Shown: positions 44,175 to 53,542, counted from the first letter of the stretch. The stretch: 64,000 nucleotides of DNA from Mucilaginibacter empetricola (GCF_024808665.1 NZ_JANUBZ010000003.1:62001-126000); one strand, 5' to 3'. Numbers and translations are program-made. The notes: generated by a model from the letters alone, not told the origin.

Positions 44175-45107
44175 ATGGAAAAAGAATCAAGAATTTATAT
44201 TGCCGGTCACCGGGGCATGGTGGGTTCTGCTATACATCGTAAATTGGTAAAGGAAGGCTATACCAATTTTATTACACGCACCTCTGATACGCTCGACTTG
44301 CGTAATCAACAACAGGTTGTCGATTTTTTTAAGCTTGAAAAACCCGACTATGTGTTTTTGGCAGCGGCCAAAGTAGGGGGTATTGTAGCCAACAATACTT
44401 ACCGTGCGGAGTTTTTATATGATAATTTACAAATACAAAATAATGTTATCCATAATTCATACCTAAATGGTGTGAAAAAGTTAATGTTTTTGGGATCAAG
44501 TTGTATTTACCCAAAACTTGCACCGCAACCGCTAAAAGAAGAATACCTGCTAACCGGGCTGCTGGAAACCACTAACGAGCCGTATGCTATTGCGAAAATA
44601 GCCGGTATAAAAATGTGCGATGCTTACAGAGCGCAATATGGCTGCAATTATATTTCGGTTATGCCTACCAACCTTTACGGTTATAATGATAATTATCATC
44701 CCCAAAACTCTCACGTATTACCGGCGCTCATTCGTCGTTTTCATGAAGCCAGGATGCAGCAATTGCCTCAGGTAGTTATTTGGGGGACAGGATCGCCTAA
44801 AAGAGAATTCCTGTTTGCTGATGATTTGGCCGAAGCTTGTTATTATTTAATGGAAAATTATAACGAAGAGGGTTTCGTAAATATCGGTACGGGAGAAGAT
44901 CTGTCGATAAAGGATCTGGCATTGTTAATAAAGAGTGTGGTAGGATATGAAGGTGAGATAACTTTTGATACCTCCAAACCTGACGGAACGCCGCGGAAGC
45001 TAATGGATATTACAAAGTTGCACGCAAAAGGTTGGAAACATAAAGTTGAGTTGGAAGAGGGCATTAAATTAGCTTACCAGGATTTTCTTTCAAAGCATAT
45101 TATGTAA
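44175..45107 (+). CDS. fcl: GDP-L-fucose synthase
   Basis: The product (310 residues from the ATG at 44175; a GTG one codon earlier is also open) is the epimerase/reductase that makes GDP-L-fucose from the Gmd product. Signatures are [32 protein letters not shown] (here [17 protein letters not shown]), [18 protein letters not shown], and the catalytic Tyr and Lys in [17 protein letters not shown]. It follows gmd after 6 nt. Confidence 0.95.
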   Translation: MEKESRIYIAGHRGMVGSAIHRKLVKEGYTNFITRTSDTLDLRNQQQVVDFFKLEKPDYVFLAAAKVGGIVANNTYRAEFLYDNLQIQNNVIHNSYLNGVKKLMFLGSSCIYPKLAPQPLKEEYLLTGLLETTNEPYAIAKIAGIKMCDAYRAQYGCNYISVMPTNLYGYNDNYHPQNSHVLPALIRRFHEARMQQLPQVVIWGTGSPKREFLFADDLAEACYYLMENYNEEGFVNIGTGEDLSIKDLALLIKSVVGYEGEITFDTSKPDGTPRKLMDITKLHAKGWKHKVELEEGIKLAYQDFLSKHIM

Positions 45108-45146
45108 TTCAATACATCGTTAAAGATTTTTATAATTTCTCGGGCA

Positions 45147-46022
45147 ATGGATGCAAATTTTCTGATACATGTAAATGCGCAGTTGGGCGAAGGCGCTTTG
45201 TGGTGTGAATTGAATAAAAAATTGTATTGGGTTGATATAGAAGGAAGAACTTTTAATATGTTTGACCCGATTATTTCTGAAAATAAGGTCTTCCCCACCC
45301 ACAAAAGAGTGGGTACCGTAGTGCCAATTGACAATAGCAATGTTTTGCTGGCTTTAGAGGACGGCATAGCAACCTTAAATTTACACAACGGTACAATACA
45401 ATATCAAATTGAAACTAACATTCACCAGGATTATAACAGGCGATTTAATGATGGCAAGTGCGACCCCAAGGGACGTTTTTGGGTTGGAACTTTGTCAATG
45501 GATGGCGTTCGTGAGGTGAGTTCGTTATATTGTATTGATCGGGATTTTGTTGTTGAGGAGAAAATCAACGGCGTTTCTATTTCTAATGGAATAGTCTGGA
45601 GTGTCGACGAGCTTTTTATGTACTATATTGATACGCCAACCAATCAAATAGTTCAGTATGATTTTGACTCCCACAGTGGCAATATCACTAATAAAAAGGT
45701 AGTGATTGATGTCCCGGCTGATATGGGTTCGCCAGATGGAATGACAATGGACGAAGAGGGGATGCTTTGGGTAGCTTTGTGGGACGGATTTGGTGTTATC
45801 AGGTGCAATCCGGTAACCGGTAAAATACTTCAAAAAGTAAATGTGCCCGCGCCTAAAGTAACATCGTGCGCATTTGGTGGTGAAAATTTGGGCGTTTTAT
45901 ATATCACTACAGCCAGCGTGGAAATGAGCAATGAAGAGTTGGAAAAACATCCCTTAAGCGGGGCTATTTTCGCTGTAGACGTTAATGTAAGAGGCTTGCC
46001 GGCTAAACATTTTGCGCTATAA
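45147..46022 (+). CDS. SMP-30/gluconolactonase/LRE family protein
   Basis: This 291-residue six-bladed beta-propeller protein resembles regucalcin. LGEGALWCELNKKLYWVDIEG near the start carries the metal-binding Glu, RRFNDGKCDPKGRFWVGTL has the Asn-Asp pair, then ISNGIVWSVDE and GSPDGMTMDEEGMLWVALWDG carries the late Asp. Members are metal-dependent lactonases of sugar acids, often in pentose or uronate catabolism. No signal peptide is seen. It lies between the GDP-fucose and dTDP-rhamnose genes in the same direction; a role in sugar supply is possible, but it has no standard place in either pathway. Confidence 0.85.
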   Translation: MDANFLIHVNAQLGEGALWCELNKKLYWVDIEGRTFNMFDPIISENKVFPTHKRVGTVVPIDNSNVLLALEDGIATLNLHNGTIQYQIETNIHQDYNRRFNDGKCDPKGRFWVGTLSMDGVREVSSLYCIDRDFVVEEKINGVSISNGIVWSVDELFMYYIDTPTNQIVQYDFDSHSGNITNKKVVIDVPADMGSPDGMTMDEEGMLWVALWDGFGVIRCNPVTGKILQKVNVPAPKVTSCAFGGENLGVLYITTASVEMSNEELEKHPLSGAIFAVDVNVRGLPAKHFAL

Positions 46023-46057
46023 ATTAGATGACTTTAAGCCAATACTTAAATAAATAG

Positions 46058-46065
46058 TATGTTTG
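46058..46065 (+). promoter_or_regulatory. candidate -7 box (TATGTTTG) upstream of rfbD
   Basis: TATGTTTG fits TAnnTTTG and would give a leader of about 16 nt before the rfbD ATG. No -33 TTG is seen at standard spacing, so it is a weak call. Confidence 0.3.
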
Positions 46066-46087
46066 ATAACAAAATTAAAAAACTTAA

Positions 46088-46948
46088 ATGAACAATATAG
46101 TTGTTTTCGGAGCCTCAGGGCAATTAGGACAGTGTTTAAAAAGCGTGGCTGCTGAACAAGGCATAAAAGATATCATTTTTCCAACTGAAAGTGAAGCTAA
46201 TATATTGGACAAAGATGCCTTAAAAGCAACTTTTGATAAATATAAACCCGCATACGCAATAAATTGCGCCGCCTACACTGCGGTAGATAAAGCCGAAGAC
46301 GACCAGGAAATGGCTTCTAAAATCAATAAAACCGGCGTTGAAAATTTAAGCATCTTTTGCGCAGAAAATAATACGATACTTATTCATATATCAACAGATT
46401 TTGTTTTTGAAGGGAACAAAGCCAGGCCGCTTACCGAGGAAGATGAAACCAAACCCATAAGCGTTTACGGGCAAACCAAACTGGATGGGGAAAAAGTCAT
46501 TGAACCCATTTTAAAGCAATATTTTATTTTAAGAACAGGGTGGTTGTACTCGGAGTATGGCAACAATTTTGTTAAAACAATGTTGCGTCTTGGGGCCGAA
46601 AAAGAAGAACTTAAAATCATAGCAGACCAGGTAGGCACACCCACCTATGCTATCGATTTAGCATCAACCATTCTGCAAATAATTAAAAGCGGCAAAACAA
46701 ATTTCGGTACTTATCATTACAGCAATGAAGGCGTAACTTCATGGTATGATTTTGCCAAAGCTGTGTTTGACCTATCGGCTGCTAAGGTTAAGGCAATACC
46801 GGTTAAAACAGAAGAATATGTAACCAGGGCTACCCGTCCGGCTTATTCTGTAATGGACAAAAGCAAAATAAAAAAAGAGTTTAATTTGGAAATCCCTTAC
46901 TGGAGGGATAGCTTAATAATTTGTTTAAATAAGCTACAACAACAATAA
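46088..46948 (+). CDS. rfbD: dTDP-4-dehydrorhamnose reductase
   Basis: The 286-residue SDR-type enzyme reduces dTDP-4-keto-L-rhamnose to dTDP-L-rhamnose. It has VVFGASGQLGQCL, NCAAYTAVDKAEDD (a hallmark of RfbD), HISTDFVFEG with the catalytic Thr, and PISVYGQTKLDGEK with Tyr and Lys. ILRTGWLYSEYGNNFVKTM follows. Length is normal. rfbA comes 6 nt later. The 4,6-dehydratase (rfbB) and 3,5-epimerase (rfbC) are not in this window and must be elsewhere if rhamnose is made. Confidence 0.94.
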   Translation: MNNIVVFGASGQLGQCLKSVAAEQGIKDIIFPTESEANILDKDALKATFDKYKPAYAINCAAYTAVDKAEDDQEMASKINKTGVENLSIFCAENNTILIHISTDFVFEGNKARPLTEEDETKPISVYGQTKLDGEKVIEPILKQYFILRTGWLYSEYGNNFVKTMLRLGAEKEELKIIADQVGTPTYAIDLASTILQIIKSGKTNFGTYHYSNEGVTSWYDFAKAVFDLSAAKVKAIPVKTEEYVTRATRPAYSVMDKSKIKKEFNLEIPYWRDSLIICLNKLQQQ

Positions 46949-46954
46949 TAAAAT

Positions 46955-47821
46955 ATGAAAGGAATAATTTTAGCCGGCGGATCGGGCACACGACTTTATC
47001 CTATAACAAAGGCCATAAGTAAGCAGTTGATGCCTATTTATGATAAGCCAATGATATATTATCCATTGTCTGTTTTGATGCTTGCCGATATAAGGGAAAT
47101 TTTAATAATCACTACCCCCGAAGATAACGAAAGCTTTAAACGCCTGTTGGGAGATGGTAAGGATTTAGGATGCCATTTTGAATTTGCTATTCAGGAAAAA
47201 CCGAATGGACTTGCGCAGGCTTTTGTTATAGGAGAGCAGTTTATAGGAAACGATAAGGCTGCGCTTATTTTAGGCGATAACATATTTTATGGAAGTGGCT
47301 TTAGTGATTTGATACGTAGTTTCAACAACGTTGAAGGAGCCGCAATATTTGCTTACCCGGTTGCAGATCCGGAAAGATATGGTGTGGTTGAATTTGACGA
47401 AGATTTTAAGGCATTATCCATCGAAGAAAAGCCTGTTAATCCTAAATCGAACTTTGCGGTTCCCGGCCTTTATTTTTATGATAACAATGTTATAAAAATA
47501 GCTAAAGATTTAAAACCGTCGCCCCGCGGAGAATACGAAATTACTGATGTAAATAAGTTTTACCTGGAACAGGGTAATTTACAGGTTGGCGTGATGGATA
47601 GGGGTACAGCCTGGTTAGATACAGGTACTTTTGATTCATTAAGCGATGCTTCGGAATATGTTAGGGTAATTGAAAAACGTCAGGCCACAAAAATAGGATG
47701 TATTGAAGAAGTTGCCTATCGCATGGGCTTTATTGGCGATGAACAATTGAAGGTATTAATTGCCCGGTATATTAAAAGCGGTTATGGCGCTTACTTGCAA
47801 ACGCTGCTGCCAAAAGCATAA
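46955..47821 (+). CDS. rfbA: glucose-1-phosphate thymidylyltransferase
   Basis: The 288-residue enzyme makes dTDP-glucose from glucose-1-phosphate and dTTP. The nucleotide loop [17 protein letters not shown] is present, as are the [18 protein letters not shown] sugar-binding stretch, [10 protein letters not shown] with the metal Asp, and [14 protein letters not shown]. This is the short RfbA form. It is the last gene of the polysaccharide locus; its TAA stop directly abuts the stop of the convergent miaA (TAATTA), so no separate terminator lies between them. Confidence 0.96.
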   Translation: MKGIILAGGSGTRLYPITKAISKQLMPIYDKPMIYYPLSVLMLADIREILIITTPEDNESFKRLLGDGKDLGCHFEFAIQEKPNGLAQAFVIGEQFIGNDKAALILGDNIFYGSGFSDLIRSFNNVEGAAIFAYPVADPERYGVVEFDEDFKALSIEEKPVNPKSNFAVPGLYFYDNNVIKIAKDLKPSPRGEYEITDVNKFYLEQGNLQVGVMDRGTAWLDTGTFDSLSDASEYVRVIEKRQATKIGCIEEVAYRMGFIGDEQLKVLIARYIKSGYGAYLQTLLPKA

Positions 47822-48742
47822 TTAACTCTTTTTGATTGCTGATATCATTTCAGCAATCAAATTTTGATTATCTGCCTGCAACCAATTTATTTCCCGGTCT
47901 CTCCCAAACCAGGTTAATTGTCTTTTTGCAAACCTGCGGGTGTTTCGTTTAATGAGCTCAATTGCGGTATCAAAGTCAGTTTTGCCATCAAAGTAATCAA
48001 ATATTTCGCTGTAGCCAACGGTGTTAAGGGCATTAAGGTGCCGGTATGGCAATAATGATCTCACTTCCTCAATAAGTCCCGTTTTTACCATTTCATCTAC
48101 CCGGTTGTTTATTTGCCGGTAAAGTTTTTCCCGCGGAAGGGTTAATCCAAATTTTACAACCCTGAACGGACGCTTAGCCGCACCTGATTTACGGAATGAT
48201 GAATAAGGCTTGCCTGTGCTTTCAAATACTTCCAACGCTCTTATTAAGCGTTGCGGGTTATTGATATCAACCTGGCTATAATAAATGGGGTCGGCAAGTT
48301 TTAACTTTTCTTGTAAACCAGTTATCCCTTGTTTGTCAAATTCGCTGTTCAGCGCTTCTCTTATGCCTGGCTCTGTATCCGGAAATTCGTCAAAACCCTC
48401 GCATACTGCTTTTATAAATAACCCCGATCCGCCTACCAATAAAACATAATCATGCTCATCAAAAAGTTTATTCAGTAACTCAAGGGCTTGAGTTTCATAA
48501 TCACCTGCCGTGAAGCCCTCGGTAATAGATAATGAATTGATAAAAAAATGTTGCGCAGCGGCCAGTTCATCATCTGTTGGTTTGGCAGTGCCGATAGACA
48601 TTTCGCGATAAAATTGTCGCGAATCGGCCGAAATAATTGCTGTATCATAATAATTGGCTAACTCAATAGCAGCAGCGGTTTTACCTGATGCGGTAGGGCC
48701 AGCTATTACAACCAGTGTTTTTGCTGCTAATTTATCGTCCAT
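47822..48742 (-). CDS. miaA: tRNA dimethylallyltransferase
   Basis: The 306-residue protein has the P-loop VVIAGPTASGKTAAAIELA, DSRQFYREMSIGTAKP (the catalytic Asp and tRNA contact), LLVGGSGLFIKAV, and a C-terminal NTRRFAKRQLTWFGRDREI motif typical of MiaA. It adds the isopentenyl group to A37 of tRNAs that read codons starting with U. The tRNA-Tyr and tRNA-Trp of this window both show the required A36-A37-A38. It lies in a minus-strand group of housekeeping genes with cca and tsaC-like. Confidence 0.95.
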   Translation of the reverse strand: MDDKLAAKTLVVIAGPTASGKTAAAIELANYYDTAIISADSRQFYREMSIGTAKPTDDELAAAQHFFINSLSITEGFTAGDYETQALELLNKLFDEHDYVLLVGGSGLFIKAVCEGFDEFPDTEPGIREALNSEFDKQGITGLQEKLKLADPIYYSQVDINNPQRLIRALEVFESTGKPYSSFRKSGAAKRPFRVVKFGLTLPREKLYRQINNRVDEMVKTGLIEEVRSLLPYRHLNALNTVGYSEIFDYFDGKTDFDTAIELIKRNTRRFAKRQLTWFGRDREINWLQADNQNLIAEMISAIKKS

Positions 48743-48815
48743 TATTAAATATAAATAAAATTATAGCCAATAAATTAGCGCAATTATAACTCATGAAATT
48801 TAGCTGCGGATTAAT

Positions 48816-49466
48816 TTAGTAGTCGTCGCCGTCAGATATTTTGCCGTCTTCAAAACCTTCATCGTCCTGAAATTCGCCGCCAAATTCATCATCTTCCTCG
48901 TCTTCGCCATCCAGCTTCTTTTCTTCCTCATCTTCACCTGCGCTTTCTGTAATTTCTGAAAACTCTTCGGCATCTTCCTCACTATAGGCCAGCTCATTTA
49001 AGAAATCAAAATCGTCACCTTCAGCAGGAGCAATTGGTGTGTTAATCACATTGCCGAACTGTTTTGGTGCCTCACCAACTGATTTTATAACAGCAGGATA
49101 GGTTACTCCCGGCGCGTCGTCTAATATAATTTTCATTAATTCGACATGAAAATCAAAAGGGCGATCAAAATTGAAAGTATAGTAGAACTTTTGATGAGGG
49201 TCATCAATATAGCTAAGCAATTTCACCTTATCCATTAAGGCAATTTTACGATCTATTCTTTTTTGATTGGGTAAATAGGTAATTTCTTCCCCTTTGGTCC
49301 ATTGATCATTGCTGATATAGAACGAAGAAGGATATTCCGAATTATAACCGGTTGACTGGTGGACAGCTCTGTGAAGATCTTCAAATGTTTGGTTAGATTT
49401 GATATCGATCTCTCTAATTACATCATCATAATCCTCAAAAGTAATCCTGAACCTGTATAGCGCCAT
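48816..49466 (-). CDS. plasmid pRiA4b ORF-3-like protein with acidic tail
   Basis: The N-terminal 130 residues match the pRiA4b ORF-3 family (also called IS1096 TnpR-like): MALYRFRITFEDYDDVIREI, TFEDLHRAVHQSTGYNSEYP, SSFYISNDQWTKGEEI, FNFDRPFDFHVELMKI. The last 60 or so residues are a very acidic, low-complexity tail (EEDAEEF, EDEEDDEFGGEFQDDEGF). The family name comes from a plasmid; nothing here points to a mobile element. Function unknown. It lies between miaA and cca on the same strand; a TACTTTTG -7 box on the minus strand (complement of 49483-49490) precedes it. Confidence 0.75.
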   Translation of the reverse strand: MALYRFRITFEDYDDVIREIDIKSNQTFEDLHRAVHQSTGYNSEYPSSFYISNDQWTKGEEITYLPNQKRIDRKIALMDKVKLLSYIDDPHQKFYYTFNFDRPFDFHVELMKIILDDAPGVTYPAVIKSVGEAPKQFGNVINTPIAPAEGDDFDFLNELAYSEEDAEEFSEITESAGEDEEEKKLDGEDEEDDEFGGEFQDDEGFEDGKISDGDDY

Positions 49467-49581
49467 TTTTAGTATATTTTTACAAAAGTAATAATGTTGA
49501 TTTAAATTACGAGTTTAGATTGCGATTTGTGCATTCTTTACTGTTTAAAAAAGCATTCATTTTTGTTGAAATGAATGCCAT

Positions 49582-51000
49582 TTAAAACTGCAAATCCTTA
49601 TCCACAACTTTTAAGCCAATTTCTAATCCTTTAATAATGGTAAAATTAAGAGCCGCTTCACGCGAGTTCGGAATTTCACCTTCCAATATGGCTTCCCGTA
49701 TCTGATTTTTGATAATGCCAACTTCACGACCTTCCTTTATCCCGAATAATTGCATAATATCTGTTCCGGTAACCGGAGGTTGCCAGTTCCTGATACTGTC
49801 CCGCTCTTCTACATCCTTTAGCTTCTGCTGAACAAGCTCAAAATTTTGCCGGTACTTCTTTACTTTGTATTCATTTTTAGTGGTGATGTCTGCTTTACAC
49901 AACAACATCAGACCCTCTATATCATCGCCTGCCTCAAATAATAAACGCCGTACGGCGGAATCTGTGACTATTGATTGCGCCAAAACTATAGGGCGTAAAT
50001 GTAACTGTACCATTTTTTGAACCAATTTCATTTTTTCGTTCAATGGTAATTTTAACTGTGTAAATATTTTAGGAACCTGCCGCGCCCCTTTGTCTTCGTG
50101 ACCATGAAATGTCCACCCATGGCCAGGCTCAAAGCGTTTGGTAGCAGGTTTGGCAATATCATGTAAAATAGCAGCCCAACGCAACCAAAGGTCGTCCGTT
50201 GTTTCACAAATGTTATCTAATACCTGCAGGGTATGATAAAAATTATCCTTGTGGCCTTTCCCGTCAATATATTCAACGCCATATAGGGCAGTCATTTGCG
50301 GAAATATTTTATGCAATAAACCAGTATCAAATAAGTAGTTGAAGCCGATAGACGGTTTTTTTGACAAGATGATTTTATTCAGTTCATCGGTTATACGCTC
50401 CTGGGATACAATACTTATACGTTCTGCAATATTTTTAATTGCAGTTAAAGCCAAATCATCAATCCTGAAATTAAGTTGAGAGGCAAAACGTATAGCCCTG
50501 AGCATGCGCAATGGATCATCAGAAAAAGTTTCAACCGGGTTTAATGGTGTTCTGATTAGTTTTTGCTGTAAATCTGCAATGCCATTAAAGGGATCCAATA
50601 ACTCACCAAATGATTCCGGATTTAATGAAATTGCCAAGGCATTTATCGTAAAATCACGCCGGTTCTGGTCATCTTCCAGGGTGCCGTTTTCCACAATGGG
50701 CTTTCTGGAATCTAACCTGTAGGATTCTTTACGGGCGCCAACAAACTCAATCTCCAGATCCTGGTATTTAAGCGACGCTGTACCAAAGTTTTTAAAAACC
50801 GCTACTTTGATATTTAGCTTTTTGGCAACACTTTCGGCAAATAAAATCCCATTGCCTATTACTACAATGTCAATGTCTTTCGACGGTCGTTCCAAAAAAA
50901 TATCGCGCACAAAACCACCAATAGCATAAACATGCAAATGATGTTCAGCCGCCAGTTTTGAAATTAACTGGAATATGGGGTGTTGGAGATGTTGTTTCAT
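49582..51000 (-). CDS. cca: CCA tRNA nucleotidyltransferase with HD domain
   Basis: The 472-residue protein has the class II nucleotidyltransferase head (LHVYAIGGFVRDIFLERPSK, then DIDIVVIGNG with the catalytic Asp pair), VEFVGARKESY, DDQNRRDFTINALAISL for base recognition, and FSDDPLRMLRAIRFASQ. A C-terminal HD phosphohydrolase domain follows (LRWAAILHDIAKPATK). It adds or repairs the CCA end of tRNAs; four of the five tRNAs in this window lack an encoded CCA and depend on this activity. It is the usual Bacteroidota form. Confidence 0.94.
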   Translation of the reverse strand: MKQHLQHPIFQLISKLAAEHHLHVYAIGGFVRDIFLERPSKDIDIVVIGNGILFAESVAKKLNIKVAVFKNFGTASLKYQDLEIEFVGARKESYRLDSRKPIVENGTLEDDQNRRDFTINALAISLNPESFGELLDPFNGIADLQQKLIRTPLNPVETFSDDPLRMLRAIRFASQLNFRIDDLALTAIKNIAERISIVSQERITDELNKIILSKKPSIGFNYLFDTGLLHKIFPQMTALYGVEYIDGKGHKDNFYHTLQVLDNICETTDDLWLRWAAILHDIAKPATKRFEPGHGWTFHGHEDKGARQVPKIFTQLKLPLNEKMKLVQKMVQLHLRPIVLAQSIVTDSAVRRLLFEAGDDIEGLMLLCKADITTKNEYKVKKYRQNFELVQQKLKDVEERDSIRNWQPPVTGTDIMQLFGIKEGREVGIIKNQIREAILEGEIPNSREAALNFTIIKGLEIGLKVVDKDLQF

Positions 51001-51070
51001 TAAATTTACAATTTACGGTTTTGTGATTTGTTTTAAGGGCTCAATAAATAAACGCCTAATCAAAATCATT

Positions 51071-51637
51071 TTACCTCCTGAGAAATTCAAACCTTCCGTC
51101 AGGTGCAAGCCGCATTATTGTTGAAGGTGTTTTAATTTCCATATCATGCTGGTCTACATCAACAACATAATCAACTCCATCAATAATTTCGGAATCAATT
51201 TGTGAAAAATATTGAGGAGACGGTTTGCCGCTGATATTGGCAGATGTGGATACCAGTGGCTTGCGCATTCTTTGTATCAATTGTTCACAAAACGGGTGTT
51301 TTACTATTCTTATACCAATGCTGCCATCACTATTGATTAATGCCGGCGAAACATTTTTAGCACCAGGCATAACCAGTGTTAATGGGTTTTCGGCATATTC
51401 AATCAAATCATATGCAATTGGGTTAACATCACTTACGTAGCTCTCCAGTTTATTTTCAGTGTCAAGCAAAATAATCATGCTTTTTGCTTCACTACGTTGT
51501 TTAAGGTTGAATATCTTTTTTACAGCCTCGGTATTAGTTGCATCACAGCCAATACCCCAAATGGTGTCTGTAGGATACAGGATTATGCCCCCATCCTGAA
51601 CAACTTTTAACGCTTTGGCAACTTCTTCTTTAAGCAT
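51071..51637 (-). CDS. tsaC: L-threonylcarbamoyladenylate synthase (TsaC/YwlC family)
   Basis: The 188-residue protein is a YrdC/Sua5-type domain: GGIILYPTDTIWGIGCDA for substrate binding, FNLKQRSEAKSMIILL with the KRxxxKP-like motif, NPLTLVMPGAKNVSP, and PLVSTSANISGKPSP. It lacks the extra Sua5 C-terminal domain. It makes threonylcarbamoyl-AMP from threonine, bicarbonate and ATP for t6A37 of ANN-reading tRNAs such as the two tRNA-Thr here. Its start overlaps the end of the upstream GT9 gene by 8 nt. Confidence 0.92.
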   Translation of the reverse strand: MLKEEVAKALKVVQDGGIILYPTDTIWGIGCDATNTEAVKKIFNLKQRSEAKSMIILLDTENKLESYVSDVNPIAYDLIEYAENPLTLVMPGAKNVSPALINSDGSIGIRIVKHPFCEQLIQRMRKPLVSTSANISGKPSPQYFSQIDSEIIDGVDYVVDVDQHDMEIKTPSTIMRLAPDGRFEFLRR

Positions 51638-52619
51638 GGGGCAAATATAAGCTCAATGTATCAATGATTAGCAATTCATCTATCAATTGCATACATTTTG
51701 GTATGGTGTACAGTTTACAGGTGTTTTTAACACAAGGTTCGCAACTGAGCTTGCCATAACGCAAAATATGTAAGTTTTGCTTATTGTAGGGCGCGGTGTT
51801 ATGTTCATTACCTGCACCAAACAGCACAATGGTAGGCGTACCAACACTATTGGCCAAATGGGCCGGGCCCGAATCAGTAGTTAATACTGCAGCAGACGAT
51901 GTCATCAGACTGCATAAACCCGGCAGATTAGTTTTGCCCGCTAAGTTTTGTATACGCTCCTTATTTTGCACGCCATCCATTATCTGTTCAATAAAAGCTG
52001 CTTCTTTTGGTGAGCCGACAAATTTAAAATCGATATTTTTAAAGGTGCTGGTTAGTAAATTTAATATTGTTTGAGCTTTTTCAACAGGCATTCGCCGTGA
52101 CGAAGCTTCGGAATTGAAATTTACCAATACCTGTTTGTTATTTACTGGCGAAGCATTTTCGATATTTAGCTTAACTGATTTGTCGGTGATTTTCTTACCA
52201 GTAAATTGTTCCAGCAAAGACAGGTACTCATCAACCCTGTGAATATTTACCGGTTTTTGATAAGAATTGGTAAGCAGCAAAAATCCACCCTCAGTGGTAA
52301 ACCCAATGCGCTTACCGGCACCAGTGGCCCATCCCATTACGGTTGATGATAGAGAGGTGGGAAGATTAAAAAATAGATCGTATTTTTCGGCCTTAAGCTT
52401 TTTACCAAACCTGAAAGCGCCAGACAATCCTTTATATTCCTGTTTTGAAAACGGATAAACCGTATTTAAACCCGGAATGAGCGCGGCAATACCTGAAAGT
52501 TCTTTTTTTATAATGGCATCGATTGATGCATTGGGATAAGATTGCCTTACTGCATTGACAAATGCTGTACTCATTACCACATCACCGAGCCAGTTGGGCA
52601 ATCTTATTAATATTTTCAT
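51630..52619 (-). CDS. GT9 glycosyltransferase (LPS heptosyltransferase-like)
   Basis: The 329-residue protein is a GT-B enzyme of family 9: MKILIRLPNWLGDVVMSTAF is the classic heptosyltransferase start, followed by DLFFNLPTSLSSTVMGWATG, and the donor domain with VLTTDSGPAHLANSVGTPTIVLFGAG. A late CEPCVKNTCKLYTIPKCM Cys-rich stretch is usual in the family. It resembles WaaF and would add ADP-heptose to the LPS core, at the inner face. It is outside the polysaccharide locus and overlaps tsaC by 8 nt. Confidence 0.88.
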   Translation of the reverse strand: MKILIRLPNWLGDVVMSTAFVNAVRQSYPNASIDAIIKKELSGIAALIPGLNTVYPFSKQEYKGLSGAFRFGKKLKAEKYDLFFNLPTSLSSTVMGWATGAGKRIGFTTEGGFLLLTNSYQKPVNIHRVDEYLSLLEQFTGKKITDKSVKLNIENASPVNNKQVLVNFNSEASSRRMPVEKAQTILNLLTSTFKNIDFKFVGSPKEAAFIEQIMDGVQNKERIQNLAGKTNLPGLCSLMTSSAAVLTTDSGPAHLANSVGTPTIVLFGAGNEHNTAPYNKQNLHILRYGKLSCEPCVKNTCKLYTIPKCMQLIDELLIIDTLSLYLPHA

Positions 52620-52626
52620 TTTAAAA

Positions 52627-52720
52627 TTGGTTGATCAGGTTTACAATTGATTAAGCGAATGGTTGAAGATTATTATATAAAATTTAACTATTCTCTTAAT
52701 CAACCTAACCAACCATTCTT
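52627..52720 (-). repeat. intergenic inverted repeat between dapD and the GT9 gene
   Basis: The left arm has GGTTGATC, GATTAAG and GAATGGTTGA. The right arm (52693-52720), read on the minus strand, has GAATGGTTGGTT and GGTTGATTAAG. The arms are made of the same short words in inverted orientation with rearranged order. The words match those of the nusG-rplK repeat. Confidence 0.5.
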
Positions 52721-52723
52721 AAA

Positions 52724-53542
52724 TTATACAGCAACGTTATTTTCCCTTAAAGCATCGTTTAACGATGTTTTTTTATCGGTTGATTCTTTGCGTTTGCCTA
52801 TGATTAATGCACAAGGAACATGGAAATCACCTGCAGGGAATTTTTTGGTATACGAGCCCGGAATGACTACTGAACGTGCCGGTACATGGCCTTTGTATTC
52901 AATAGGCGTTTCGTGTGTAACGTCAATTATTTTGGTAGAAGCGGTTAATACAACGTTTGCGCCCAAAACCACTTCCGATTCCAGGTGAACACCTTCAACA
53001 ACTATTGCACGTGAACCCAGGAAGCAGTTATCTTCAATAATAACCGGGGCCGATTGTACAGGTTCTAAAACACCGCCAATACCAACACCACCGCTTAAAT
53101 GTACATTTTTACCAATTTGAGCACATGATCCTACAGTTGCCCAGGTATCAACCATGGTACCTTCGTCAACGTAAGCCCCAATATTAACATACGATGGCAT
53201 CATGATAACACCTTTAGCCAAATATGCGCCGTAACGGGCAATGGCGTGAGGTACAACACGTACACCGGTTTTTGCGTAGTCCGTTTTTAATTTCATTTTA
53301 TCATGAAAAACAAACGGGCCTACTTCAATTGTTTCCATTTGCCTGGTTGGGAAATATAAAATCACTGCTTTTTTTACCCAATCATTTGTATGCCATCTGG
53401 AGCCTATCAGTTCGGCAACGCGTAGGCTGCCTTTATCTAATTTTTCAATAACTGCATCAATTGCATTGATATACTCATTGTAACGTAATAGGTTCCTGTC
53501 TTCCCAGGCTTCTTCAATTAATTTTTTAAGGTCTTGCATCAA
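52724..53542 (-). CDS. dapD: 2,3,4,5-tetrahydropyridine-2,6-dicarboxylate N-succinyltransferase
   Basis: The 272-residue enzyme acts in the succinylase route of lysine and meso-diaminopimelate synthesis. The helical N-terminus has LKKLIEEAWEDRNLLRYNEY, and the left-handed beta-helix has the hexapeptide repeats (GVIMMPSYVNIGAYVDEGT, CAQIGKNVHLSGGVGIGGVL, NCFLGSRAIVVEGVHLESE, VVLGANVVLTASTKI). Length matches the family. It lies 100 nt upstream of the GT9 gene with a palindromic repeat in the gap, so it may be a separate transcription unit. Confidence 0.96.
   Translation of the reverse strand: MMQDLKKLIEEAWEDRNLLRYNEYINAIDAVIEKLDKGSLRVAELIGSRWHTNDWVKKAVILYFPTRQMETIEVGPFVFHDKMKLKTDYAKTGVRVVPHAIARYGAYLAKGVIMMPSYVNIGAYVDEGTMVDTWATVGSCAQIGKNVHLSGGVGIGGVLEPVQSAPVIIEDNCFLGSRAIVVEGVHLESEVVLGANVVLTASTKIIDVTHETPIEYKGHVPARSVVIPGSYTKKFPAGDFHVPCALIIGKRKESTDKKTSLNDALRENNVAV

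Noticed and set aside
48816..49466. Mobile element suggested by the pRiA4b/IS1096 family name
   Set aside because: No transposase, terminal inverted repeats or target duplications are seen near this gene.
49596..49610. A second TTATCCACA DnaA-box match
   Set aside because: It lies within the coding end of cca and is best explained by chance.
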